A program made the position numbers and the translations under genes. The notes under the pieces are model-generated. The model was not told the DNA's origin, ran no database searches, and saw nothing but the letters and a program-made list of their open reading frames with translations. Positions 1-6,446 of a DNA stretch of 64,000 nt are shown one piece after another; within the stretch, counting starts at the first letter, position 1; each line of letters opens with the position of its first letter. This stretch comes from Cohnella baijiui (lineage in GTDB: Bacteria; Bacillota; Bacilli; Paenibacillales; Paenibacillaceae): NCBI RefSeq assembly GCF_020731285.1, contig NZ_JAJFOW010000016.1, positions 1-64,000 on the forward strand, in the 5' to 3' direction.

Positions 1-145
1 AATTTATTGTAACAGGTCGCTACTACGGTGTGTCCACTTTCTAGTCTATCTGCACCCTGCTGTTCCTGCTGCTCGGACTCATCCTCGTGCGGCTGTAACG
101 CCGCGACGGCAGCGAAGAGCGAGGGACGCGCGGCTGCAGCGCATT

Positions 146-218
146 GGTTGGAGCATTTTGCTCCAACTGGCGCGGAGTACGCGGCTTCGACGGCGTGGTT
201 GGAGCATTTTGCTCCAAC
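146..218. repeat. Two palindromes of the GGAGC-type, 51 bp apart
   Basis: Two identical 22-bp elements at 146-167 and 197-218 have the palindromic core GGAGCATTTTGCTCC. Their starts are 51 bp apart, the same step as the array that follows. A third copy with one altered arm lies at 11075-11096, next to the 50-bp array there, and is preceded by the same CGGAGTACG stretch. No gene is seen in 1-230. Confidence 0.8.
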
Positions 219-231
219 TGACCTTTCCACA

Positions 232-541
232 CATGAGATGCTTGGCATGCAATACACGCCATTAAGGATCAATTTGTTACCTATTCCCGCACACGAGATG
301 CCTGGCACCCCATTAAGGAACAATTTGTTACCTATTCTCGCACACGAGTCACTTGGCACCCCATTAAGGAACAATTTGTTACCTATTCCCGCACACGAGA
401 TGCCTGGCACCCCATTAAGGAACAATTTGTTACCTATTCTCGCTCACGAGCCACTTGGCACCCCATTATGGAACAAGTTGTTCCCTATTTCCGCACACGA
501 GATGCCTAACACGACATTAGGGAACAATTTGTTCCCTATTT
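232..541. repeat. Six-copy tandem array, 51-bp period, palindromic core
   Basis: Six units start their core (ATTAAGG or a variant) at 261, 312, 363, 414, 465 and 516, exactly 51 bp apart. The best-preserved core, at 516-541, is the palindrome TAGGGAACA...TGTTCCCTA around AATT, and the linkers carry CACACGAG. Units 1-5 have mutations in one arm. Because 51 is a multiple of three, the array stays open in a frame and yields a false repetitive protein with a 17-residue period. It is non-coding DNA downstream of the MocR-type gene. Confidence 0.9.
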
Positions 542-634
542 GATCGACGAGGCCGGCTCCCTCTTTTTCGTCCCCTCCGTGCTTCAAACGCTCCGCTCTC
601 CGGCGGACGACGGGATAAAGCCTCCCAAACGAGC

Positions 635-680
635 AAAAGACCCCGTATTCCGCTTCACAGCAGAATACGGGGTCCTTTCC
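635..680 (-). terminator. Rho-independent terminator of the MocR-type gene
   Basis: The arms GACCCCGTATTC (639-650) and GAATACGGGGTC (663-674) pair perfectly over 12 bp. On the minus strand they are followed by TTTTGC. The hairpin sits directly after the stop of the regulator gene. Confidence 0.75.
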
Positions 681-695
681 TTTCAATTTCCGCCG

Positions 696-2159
696 CTATG
701 AAGGGAATGGACGCTCTTCGTCCCGCCCCTCCGTCCAAGCGCGCCGAAGCCGCAAGATCCCCTCCTCGATCTGTTCGATCGGGGGCTTGGCGAAGCTGAG
801 GCGGAAGCAGCCGGGGCGCGATCCCAGGACCGCCCCGGGCACGTAGGCCACGCCCTCCCGGAGCGCGCGCTCCAGCAATCGGGGTTCGTCGGGATCGCCC
901 GCGCCGTGCCATTGCACCCACAGGTTCAAGCCGCCGTTCGGCACGCGGTACGAGATCCGCCCGGGGAGCACCGTATCGAGGGCCGCGCGCATCGAATCCA
1001 TTTTGTACGCCAGCTTCCGACGCAAGCGGGCAAGATGCCCGTCGAAGTGACTCGCGTCCAGCAGCTCCGAAGCGACCCACTGGGGCAGGACGCTCATGCC
1101 GAAGTCCATCTGCTGTCTGGCGTCGGCCAGTCTCGCGATGACGGATTGCGGACCGAGCAGCCAGCCGATACGTAGGCCGGAGGCCGCGATTTTGGATAGC
1201 GAACCCACGTACAAGATCTGTCCGCCGGCCTGCTTCAACGCGCGAAGCGGGCGAGGCGGAACGCCGTCGAAGGCGGTCAGGCTGAACGGATCGTCCTCCA
1301 CGATCGGGATGCCCCGCTCGGCGGTCAAACGCAGCAGCCGATCCCGCCGCTCGTCGGACAGTACGGTGCCGGTCGGATTTTGAAAGTTCGGATTAAGGAA
1401 GATCATGCGCAGCCGGTGCTGCCGGTGCAGCGCCGCGACGTCGTCGGGGTCGATCCCCTCCTCGCCCACGGGCAAGCCGAACACGCGCAGCCCCGCCGAA
1501 CGGAACATCGAGAGCGAGTGGCTGTAGGACGGATCCTCGACCGCGACGGCGTCGCCGGGGCTGAGAAGGCATTGGCTGATCAGAAAAAGCGACTGCTGCG
1601 AGCCCGACGTGACAAGAAGTGATGAGGCCGACGCATCGATGCCGTGATAGCGCCGCAGGAACGCCGCGATCGACTCGCGCAGCGGCAAATAGCCCTGCGG
1701 GTCATCGTAGCCGAGATGACCGACGTACGAGCGCTCGCGCAGCAGCCGACGGACGAGCTCATGCGGGAACAAGTCGTCAGACAGCTCCCCGCTTGCCATG
1801 TCGATCGGTGCCCGCTCGCCGCGCAGCGCCTCCCGGATGCGCCGCATCGCGGCCAAATTCGGCTGCATCGCGCCGCCGGCCAAATAGGGGCGCCAATTCG
1901 GCGCCGGCGCCGCCTCGCCCGGTTCGGGCTGCGACACGCGGGTGCCGCTGCCGACCGCGCGCGACACCAGCCCCTGCGCCCGAAGATCCTCGTACGCCTG
2001 AATGACCGTGCTGCGATTCACCTGCAGGAGCGCCGCCAGCTTCCGCTCGGACGGCAGCAGGCTTCCGGGCGGATACTCGCCTTGGCGGATTCGCCGCTGC
2101 AGATGCTCCGCGATTTGCAGGTAGATCGGTTTTTTGGAATACCGGTCCGGTTGCCACAT
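696..2159 (-). CDS. MocR-family regulator (GntR HTH + aminotransferase-like domain)
   Basis: This 487-residue protein joins an N-terminal GntR winged helix (about residues 8-78, with PSERKLAALLQVNRSTV as recognition region) to a fold-type I aminotransferase domain (about 110-480). The PLP site is visible: K323 in YVGSLSK, the aspartate pair in IVEDDPF near 289, and NPTG near 262. MocR proteins such as GabR and PdxR use PLP or its adducts as effectors and bind direct repeats. Three ATTGGATGG repeats stand in the divergent promoter region. The start follows GGAGGTGA. The neighbours are two tiny membrane proteins, not gabT or pdxST, so the effector pathway is unknown. Family is certain; target is not. 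Confidence 0.93.
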   Translation of the reverse strand: MWQPDRYSKKPIYLQIAEHLQRRIRQGEYPPGSLLPSERKLAALLQVNRSTVIQAYEDLRAQGLVSRAVGSGTRVSQPEPGEAAPAPNWRPYLAGGAMQPNLAAMRRIREALRGERAPIDMASGELSDDLFPHELVRRLLRERSYVGHLGYDDPQGYLPLRESIAAFLRRYHGIDASASSLLVTSGSQQSLFLISQCLLSPGDAVAVEDPSYSHSLSMFRSAGLRVFGLPVGEEGIDPDDVAALHRQHRLRMIFLNPNFQNPTGTVLSDERRDRLLRLTAERGIPIVEDDPFSLTAFDGVPPRPLRALKQAGGQILYVGSLSKIAASGLRIGWLLGPQSVIARLADARQQMDFGMSVLPQWVASELLDASHFDGHLARLRRKLAYKMDSMRAALDTVLPGRISYRVPNGGLNLWVQWHGAGDPDEPRLLERALREGVAYVPGAVLGSRPGCFRLSFAKPPIEQIEEGILRLRRAWTEGRDEERPFPS

Positions 2160-2183
2160 GCCGGTTCACCTCCATGCCTCTCC

Positions 2184-2212
2184 ATTATGGGCATGCGTTC
2201 GCGGGAGAACAA
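2184..2212 (-). promoter_or_regulatory. Candidate sigma-A promoter of the MocR-type gene
   Basis: On the minus strand TTGTTC (2207-2212) and CATAAT (2184-2189) are 17 bp apart, just upstream of the ribosome site of the regulator. The match to consensus is moderate. Confidence 0.4.
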
Positions 2213-2218
2213 GCGACA

Positions 2219-2264
2219 ATTGGATGGCCAAATTGGATGGGCAATTCTCCGGTCCATTGGATGG
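2219..2264. promoter_or_regulatory. Triple ATTGGATGG direct repeat, likely MocR operator
   Basis: The 9-mer ATTGGATGG occurs at 2219-2227, 2232-2240 and 2256-2264 in the same orientation. It lies between the divergent MocR-type gene and the small membrane-protein genes. Direct repeats of this kind are the usual binding sites of GabR/PdxR-like proteins. A possible plus-strand promoter (TGAAGC, 16 bp, TATGCT) begins just after the third repeat, so binding could control the small genes. Confidence 0.6.
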
Positions 2265-2333
2265 TGAAGCGAAAGCTCCCGCCTACTATGCTTATCCATA
2301 TCCTCTTTTTTTAGCCAAGGCAGGTGAACCGGA

Positions 2334-2537
2334 TTGCAAATTCCTCTCCTTATCGGCGCGGTGTTCGTCGTCATGCTGCTCGCCCTGGTCGCCACGCTGC
2401 TGGTCGGCTTCTCGGGGAGCAACAATCGCGAATCGTCGGCTTACAGCAGCGGCACGGGCAAAAAGTGGCTGCGGCTCGGCTCCATTTACGTGCTCTGCGT
2501 CGTGGCGGTCGCGGCGATTTATTTGTTTAACCGCTAG
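2334..2537 (+). CDS. Small two-helix membrane protein
   Basis: A 67-residue protein with two hydrophobic segments (about residues 4-25 and 48-65) joined by a polar linker rich in Ser, Asn and Gly. The start is TTG, chosen because AGGTGAACC lies 5-10 bases upstream and no ATG fits. It is the first gene divergent from the MocR-type regulator, with the triple operator repeat upstream, and is followed by a second tiny membrane gene. I do not recognise the family. Joint control by the MocR-type protein is inference. Confidence 0.6.
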   Translation: MQIPLLIGAVFVVMLLALVATLLVGFSGSNNRESSAYSSGTGKKWLRLGSIYVLCVVAVAAIYLFNR

Positions 2538-2570
2538 CTAGCGCATGATTCTTCAAAGGGGGTAACTCGT

Positions 2571-2672
2571 ATGCTATACATTGTGATCCTGGCCTTCTGC
2601 ATGTTCTTTGGCGTGGCGGCCGTCATCGCGGGCGGCAAGCACATCATTGACGCCGAGGAAAGCGCGGAATGA
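2571..2672 (+). CDS. 33-residue single-span membrane peptide
   Basis: An ATG follows a strong AAAGGGGG site and opens a 33-residue frame with one hydrophobic helix (about residues 2-21) and an acidic tail ending in AEESAE. The layout resembles small subunits of membrane enzymes such as the roughly 33-residue CydS of bd oxidase in bacilli, but no sequence motif supports that identity. It is 33 bp downstream of the two-helix protein and is followed directly by a terminator, so the two probably form an operon. Confidence 0.6.
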   Translation: MLYIVILAFCMFFGVAAVIAGGKHIIDAEESAE

Positions 2673-2705
2673 CGCGTAGGGCAGCCATTCGGCCGCAGGA
2701 AGCGG

Positions 2706-2744
2706 AAAAGGGATGTCCCGGCAGATGCGGGATATCCCTTTTTT
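2706..2744 (+). terminator. Rho-independent terminator
   Basis: The arms AAAGGGATGTCCCG and CGGGATATCCCTTT flank a short loop and are followed by a run of six T on the plus strand. It ends the two small membrane genes. Confidence 0.8.
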
Positions 2745-2763
2745 GACGAGGTGTAGGCGATAT

Positions 2764-3171
2764 TTATTTCAACCAAAGCGCGTCCAGCGCGTACGCGCCG
2801 GGTCCGATCAACAGCACGCCCAAAGCCGTGACGAGCAGCGCCAAGTTATACTCATAGCCGTTGGACGTCGCCCAGATGCCGTTGCGGCCGTGCACCTTAA
2901 AGACGGCGATGAGCATCGTGGCGATGATCAGGACGGCGCCGACCCAAGTTAGCAGTCCCAAAGCGAACAGCAGCCCGCCAACCAGCTCCGCCAGCCCCGC
3001 CAGCAAGGCCATCGCAACGCCCGGCTTGATGCCGATCGACTCGAAAAATCCTCCCGTTCCCTGCAAGCCGTGCCCGCCGAACCACCCCGCGAGCTTCTGC
3101 ATGCCGTGCGCAGCAAACAACAATCCGATGACCACGCGAATGATCAACAATCCCCAATCCATTATGGCCAC
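2764..3171 (-). CDS. DoxX-family membrane protein
   Basis: A 135-residue protein with four hydrophobic segments and the DoxX signature (GLLFAAHGMQKLAGWFGG near residue 15, then GFFESIGI). DoxX/CatD-type proteins take part in quinone or thiol-redox detoxification; in Bacillus subtilis CatD is encoded with a catechol dioxygenase and repressed by CatR/YodB. Here the divergent gene encodes just such a DUF24/HxlR-type repressor, so quinone- or electrophile-responsive control is likely. No dioxygenase gene follows. The minus-strand promoter TTGATA-18-TAATAT lies immediately upstream. Confidence 0.85.
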   Translation of the reverse strand: MAIMDWGLLIIRVVIGLLFAAHGMQKLAGWFGGHGLQGTGGFFESIGIKPGVAMALLAGLAELVGGLLFALGLLTWVGAVLIIATMLIAVFKVHGRNGIWATSNGYEYNLALLVTALGVLLIGPGAYALDALWLK

Positions 3172-3217
3172 TCCCTATGCAAATGTTTAGTTTGATTTCG
3201 AAATTGCCGGCAAAGAT

Positions 3218-3247
3218 ATATTATGTTAATTTACTTACTTTTATCAA
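3218..3247 (-). promoter_or_regulatory. Promoter of the doxX-type gene with operator-like repeats
   Basis: On the minus strand TTGATA (3242-3247) and TAATAT (3218-3223) are 18 bp apart. The spacer contains AGTAAGTAAAT, and a related AATAAGTAAAT stands in the opposite orientation at 3301-3311, in front of the repressor gene. These may be the sites bound by the neighbouring repressor. Confidence 0.55.
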
Positions 3248-3327
3248 GCATAAAACTTTTCTATCGTTTCGTTCTACCTTTTCAAAATGGCTTGTGCTAC
3301 AATAAGTAAATGAAAGGGGTGAGCCGG

Positions 3328-3636
3328 ATGGACTACTCCAAAATGTGCCCTAAATTCGAGTCCGCCGCCGAGCTGCTCGGCAAAAAGTGGACGGGACTGA
3401 TCATCCGCGTTTTGCTCGGCGGTCCCAAACGGTTTAAGGACATCAAGGAACAAATCCCCGACATGAGCGATAAAATGCTGACCGACCGCATGAAGGAGCT
3501 GGAATCGCTCGGCGTCGTGAAGCGAACCGTATATCCGGAAATGCCTGTGCGTATTGAATATGAGTTAACGGACAAGGGCCGCGACTTGAAGGACGTCATT
3601 CATTCGATCCAGGATTGGGCCGAACATTGGATGTAG
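3328..3636 (+). CDS. HxlR/DUF24-family regulator, YodB/CatR type
   Basis: A 102-residue winged-helix protein. The N-terminus carries MCPKFESAAELLGKKW, matching the redox-sensing start of YodB and CatR, where the Cys near position 6 reacts with quinones or diamide. The HTH covers about residues 28-75 (KRFKDIKEQIPDMSDKML, then the wing PVRIEYELTDKG). The start at 3328 follows AAAGGGGTGA; an upstream in-frame ATG at 3310 overlaps that site and is rejected. YodB also has two C-terminal cysteines; this protein ends in DWAEHWM and has none, so it would sense through a single cysteine, as CatR-type proteins can. Confidence 0.88.
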   Translation: MDYSKMCPKFESAAELLGKKWTGLIIRVLLGGPKRFKDIKEQIPDMSDKMLTDRMKELESLGVVKRTVYPEMPVRIEYELTDKGRDLKDVIHSIQDWAEHWM

Positions 3637-3659
3637 CGCCGGCGGCCGACATAGCCAAA

Positions 3660-3703
3660 GAGGCCGCCCGCATCGCCGAGATCATCGGGATGCGGGCGGC
3701 CTC
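3660..3703. terminator. Bidirectional terminator between convergent genes
   Basis: GAGGCCGCCCGCAT (3660-3673) and ATGCGGGCGGCCTC (3690-3703) form a perfect 14-bp stem between the convergent regulator and sensor-domain genes. The T tracts are short. Confidence 0.65.
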
Positions 3704-3721
3704 TTGTCGTCTGAAGGAGCA

Positions 3722-4513
3722 TTAATGCGTCGGGGAGGACGGCGGTGCGGGCGGACGGCTTTCATCGTAGCGGCTGATGGCCGCTTCCGCGCGCGCAAGG
3801 AGCGTCGCGGAATCGATCTGCGCCGGCTGATCTGCGTAATCGTATTGGGTCTCGGCGTATTCCGCTTGCGGTTGTTCGGGGCGCTCGGGCTCGGCGAAAA
3901 TATCGACGACGCCGTCGTACAGGCTGCCGAGCATACGGAGCAGCGCCGGCACGAACAGCAGCAGGAAAAATCCGATGCCGGCCACGACCAGGGAACGTTC
4001 GAACGGGGACAGCGGCGGCAGCAGCATCTGCATGACTTCCGCGTCGTTAAACAATTCGAACTGGTACAAGAACATCGAAACCTTGTAAGCGGCCGGAGAG
4101 ACGACGAGCGCGAGGATCGTGGCGGGGATCGCCACCGCTACCACGAACATCGCGATGCTGACCGGAAACTGGAGGATCGCATAGCCGGCCGCGCGGAGGC
4201 TCTCCGGGCGAAGGATCGTGCCGAACCATTTGCGCCATGCGGAGCCATCTCCGTCTGCGGCGGCGGCAGACGCGCGGTTCGCTGCGGGCGTTTCCTTCCC
4301 GCCGCGATGCCAAGCCTCCCATCTCCGTTCGTCTTCCCGCTTCATTTTCGACAGCCATGACAACGTGCCGGCCAAAATCGGGATGCCGACGCCGACGATC
4401 GCAAGAGGCAGCCCGGCGCAAATGCCCGCCACCGCCACGACGAACATGGCGATGCCGCGCGGCAGCGCGAGCAGGAGCAGCTTCCAAGCCGTTAAGGCGC
4501 TTCGTTTACGCAT
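3722..4513 (-). CDS. Sensor-domain (DUF/PF13796-like) membrane protein
   Basis: About 263 residues with two related hydrophobic halves: LPRGIAMFVVAVAGI...GLPLAIVGVGIPIL near the N-terminus and LQFPVSIAMFVVAVAIPA in the middle, plus a further span (ERSLVVAGIGFFLLLFVPAL). This duplicated pattern is that of the 'putative sensor' domain found in actinobacterial and firmicute kinases or alone. No kinase domain follows; the C-terminus is an acidic, proline-rich cytoplasmic tail. The ATG at 4513 is preferred because GAAAGGAAG lies upstream; a TTG at 4534 would overlap it. No partner gene is evident. Confidence 0.7.
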   Translation of the reverse strand: MRKRSALTAWKLLLLALPRGIAMFVVAVAGICAGLPLAIVGVGIPILAGTLSWLSKMKREDERRWEAWHRGGKETPAANRASAAAADGDGSAWRKWFGTILRPESLRAAGYAILQFPVSIAMFVVAVAIPATILALVVSPAAYKVSMFLYQFELFNDAEVMQMLLPPLSPFERSLVVAGIGFFLLLFVPALLRMLGSLYDGVVDIFAEPERPEQPQAEYAETQYDYADQPAQIDSATLLARAEAAISRYDESRPPAPPSSPTH

Positions 4514-4666
4514 AGGGAATTCGCTTCCTTTCAATTGCCTTCTCTATGCTCCGATTGTACCAAGCGCCGGCGGCGGCGCGTCAGCGGCTGCGGTACGGGA
4601 TGCGACCCCGACCTTCGGCTAGGTCCGTCTCCTTCTCCCGCCATACCCTTCGCTTGCCCGCAAACG

Positions 4667-5101
4667 TCAGCGGGACACGGCGGCGATCCGTTCGGCGAGG
4701 GCTTGGACCTCATAAAAAAATGCGTATCCGCCCCACCTGCCTCGACGGATAAGCATCGTGTCCTCCCACAGCGTCAGCGGCTCCGGCAGGCATACGGAGC
4801 GGGAGCGGATCTCCCGGCCCCAGCGGCGTCCCTTCATCTCCGTCAGCCACGGCGGGCCGTCATAGATCACGACCCAGTCGGCCGGCAGCACGGGCACCAG
4901 CGGCTCCAATGCATCCGTCTCCCCGCGGCCGGGATGCAGGAACAAGATCGCGCCCGGCATTCGCCCGTCCTGCAGGCGGACGCGGTCGAACAGCCGATCG
5001 AGCACCCGCTTCTTTCGCCGCGCATAGCGGAGATAGACCCCAAGGAAGAACAGAAAAAGCCCGCAGACGACAACGAGCCCGGCGCTCTCAAGCGGGGACA
5101 C
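4667..5101 (-). CDS. Membrane-anchored thioredoxin-like protein lacking the CxxC
   Basis: 144 residues: one N-terminal helix (about 5-24), then a soluble domain. The stretch GAILFLHPGRGETDALEPL (50-68) lines up with the CxxC region of the two redoxins of this operon (AxVFxASxxCxxC), but GRGE replaces the cysteine pair. It is therefore probably a degenerate thioredoxin fold that scaffolds rather than oxidises. The start is GTG after GGAGAAGTC, overlapping the end of the MauE-like gene by 14 bp, so translation is coupled. Last gene of the eight-gene operon. The fold assignment is inference from the local alignment. Confidence 0.6.
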   Translation of the reverse strand: MSPLESAGLVVVCGLFLFFLGVYLRYARRKKRVLDRLFDRVRLQDGRMPGAILFLHPGRGETDALEPLVPVLPADWVVIYDGPPWLTEMKGRRWGREIRSRSVCLPEPLTLWEDTMLIRRGRWGGYAFFYEVQALAERIAAVSR

Positions 5102-5630
5102 GACTTCTCCCCCTCCTCGTCTCGTTAGCGAGCTTCAGGCTTTCCAGCGCGAGCACCGCGCACAAGATCGCGACCGCGAACGCGGCCCTGGCCGGCATCG
5201 TCATCTCCTCGCGGCGCATGCACGAGCCGACGGCGAGCAGGGCGATCAGCGCGGCGTTCCGCCGCAGAGGGAACCGGCCGAGCGGATGGTTCGCGCCGAA
5301 GCAGGCGCAGGCCGGACCTTGCTCCGCCTCGTCCCGCAGCCGGACGGAGCGCCTGCGGCGCCAGGTAAGGGCGGAAAACGCAAGCAGCAGCGCGCAAGCC
5401 GCGCCTTCCCCCGCTCCCCACGGCAGGACGCCCCCCGCGCCGAAGGAAGCTCCCAACCCGAGCTCCAGCGCGAGTACGGCGTATGCCGTCAAGCTTGACG
5501 AACGGGCTGGCAGCAGGCGATGCGCCTCGATCTCCAGCCGGAAATCGGCGAGTCCCTTCGTTTTGGCAAAACCGGACGCGAGAAACGTGACGGCGGCGGC
5601 GAAGGCCGCGATATGCGGAATCCAACTCAA
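5088..5630 (-). CDS. MauE/DoxX-type redox membrane protein
   Basis: 180 residues with four predicted membrane helices. The motif ACACFG at 107-112 (C108, C110) is the CxCFG hallmark of MauE-family proteins, which pass electrons or disulfides across the membrane for enzymes with many disulfides, such as the methylamine dehydrogenase small subunit. The start is TTG, placed eight bases after AAAGGAGAG. It lies between the cysteine-rich peptide gene and the cysteine-less thioredoxin-like gene, and probably recharges the redoxins that act on the peptide. The role in this operon is inferred. Confidence 0.8.
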   Translation of the reverse strand: MSWIPHIAAFAAAVTFLASGFAKTKGLADFRLEIEAHRLLPARSSSLTAYAVLALELGLGASFGAGGVLPWGAGEGAACALLLAFSALTWRRRRSVRLRDEAEQGPACACFGANHPLGRFPLRRNAALIALLAVGSCMRREEMTMPARAAFAVAILCAVLALESLKLANETRRGRSRVPA

Positions 5631-5720
5631 ACGAATCTCTCCTTTGCATAAACACGATTGGAACGGCCGCCTCCCGGCAGCTCACCCGCCTGATCCGAAA
5701 GGTGAATTGCCCGATGGCGG

Positions 5721-5752
5721 AAAAAGGGAAGGACGCCGTCGTCCTCCCCTTT
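5721..5752 (-). terminator. Attenuator-like terminator after the peptide gene
   Basis: On the minus strand AAGGGGAGGACG and CGTCCTTCCCTT form a stem followed by TTTTT, 12 bases after the stop of the cysteine-rich peptide and before the MauE-like gene. Partial termination here would give far more peptide mRNA than downstream mRNA, as is common for structural peptide genes. Confidence 0.7.
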
Positions 5753-5763
5753 GCGATCGCCGC

Positions 5764-5964
5764 TTAGACGCAGCAGCCTTGGAGCTGGTCGCAGTCGATG
5801 TACTGCCCCTTCCCGGTATCCAGGTTGGTGCAGATGATCGTCTTGTTCGCCCAGTATTGCTTGGAATAAGAGGTGCCGTTCGCCGTACAGGCGCCGGCTT
5901 GGCAGTAGTAGTAATCTACGAATTCTCCGTCAAAAAACGTCCCCGTCGGACATACGCATGCCAT
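5764..5964 (-). CDS. Cysteine-rich 66-residue peptide, likely structural product of the operon
   Basis: A 66-residue protein with eight cysteines: C3, C5, C21, C26, C45, C58, C64 and C65 (ending GCCV), one Trp (W38) and seven Tyr, including a YYY run at 18-20. There is no signal peptide, no double-glycine leader and no hydrophobic helix. The start at 5964 follows GGAGGTGATAGCG; it lies inside the end of the redoxin gene and overlaps it by 35 bp. With two CxxC redoxins, a MauE-type protein and an ABC exporter around it, it is most likely exported and disulfide-bonded, or otherwise modified at Cys or Trp. I do not recognise the family; a bacteriocin, a signalling peptide or a cofactor-bearing subunit are all possible. 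Confidence 0.75.
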   Translation of the reverse strand: MACVCPTGTFFDGEFVDYYYCQAGACTANGTSYSKQYWANKTIICTNLDTGKGQYIDCDQLQGCCV

Positions 5965-6430
5965 CGCTATCACCTCCTTTCAGGCGGACGGATGCCCGCA
6001 GCGCAAGCAGCTCCGCCGCATCATGGACGGCGCCGGACGCCGCGAGGCGGCCGCGTTCGTCCGTCAAGATCGCGCAAGGAAGCGCCGAGATCGCATACCG
6101 CCGTCCCATTTCTCCCTGCGCCATGGAATAGACCGGGAAGGCCCAGCCAAAGTACCGCTGCATCTCGCGGTTGTCGGTCTCGTCCCCCGTGGTGAACAGC
6201 GCGAGCGTATATTCAGGCATCCCCCGCGCAGCCGCAGCCAAATGGGGCAGCAAGTCGATGCAATCCAGACAGTGCAGCGAGGCGAACACGAGCGCCGTTC
6301 GGCCGTCTCCGGCGGCGGAAGCCGTCGGGATCTCCGCGCCCGGCATGGGGGGAAGAAGGTCGCCGGGCTTCAGCCCGATCGATGCGAAGCCAGCCATTCC
6401 GTCTTTTGCGGCCATGTTTGGCTGCGACAT
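5930..6430 (-). CDS. Redoxin with CLDC active site (MauD/TlpA-like)
   Basis: 166 residues, thioredoxin fold. TALVFASLHCLDC puts a CxxC at 54-57, followed by ISALPCAILTDERG, which carries the cis-proline strand of thioredoxins (ALPCAIL). There is no obvious signal peptide or anchor. The start at 6430 follows AAAGGAGATG, 16 bp after the exporter gene. It resembles MauD-type proteins that help form disulfides. Its CxxC falls at the same residue numbers as in the other redoxin of the operon, which suggests duplication. Confidence 0.78.
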   Translation of the reverse strand: MSQPNMAAKDGMAGFASIGLKPGDLLPPMPGAEIPTASAAGDGRTALVFASLHCLDCIDLLPHLAAAARGMPEYTLALFTTGDETDNREMQRYFGWAFPVYSMAQGEMGRRYAISALPCAILTDERGRLAASGAVHDAAELLALRASVRLKGGDSDGMRMSDGDVF

Positions 6431-6446
6431 GTTTCCATCTCCTTTC

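Noticed and set aside
28-543. Open frame of 171 residues with 17-residue repeats
   Set aside because: It is produced by the 51-bp non-coding array, where the unit is a multiple of three. There is no ribosome site and no normal protein start.
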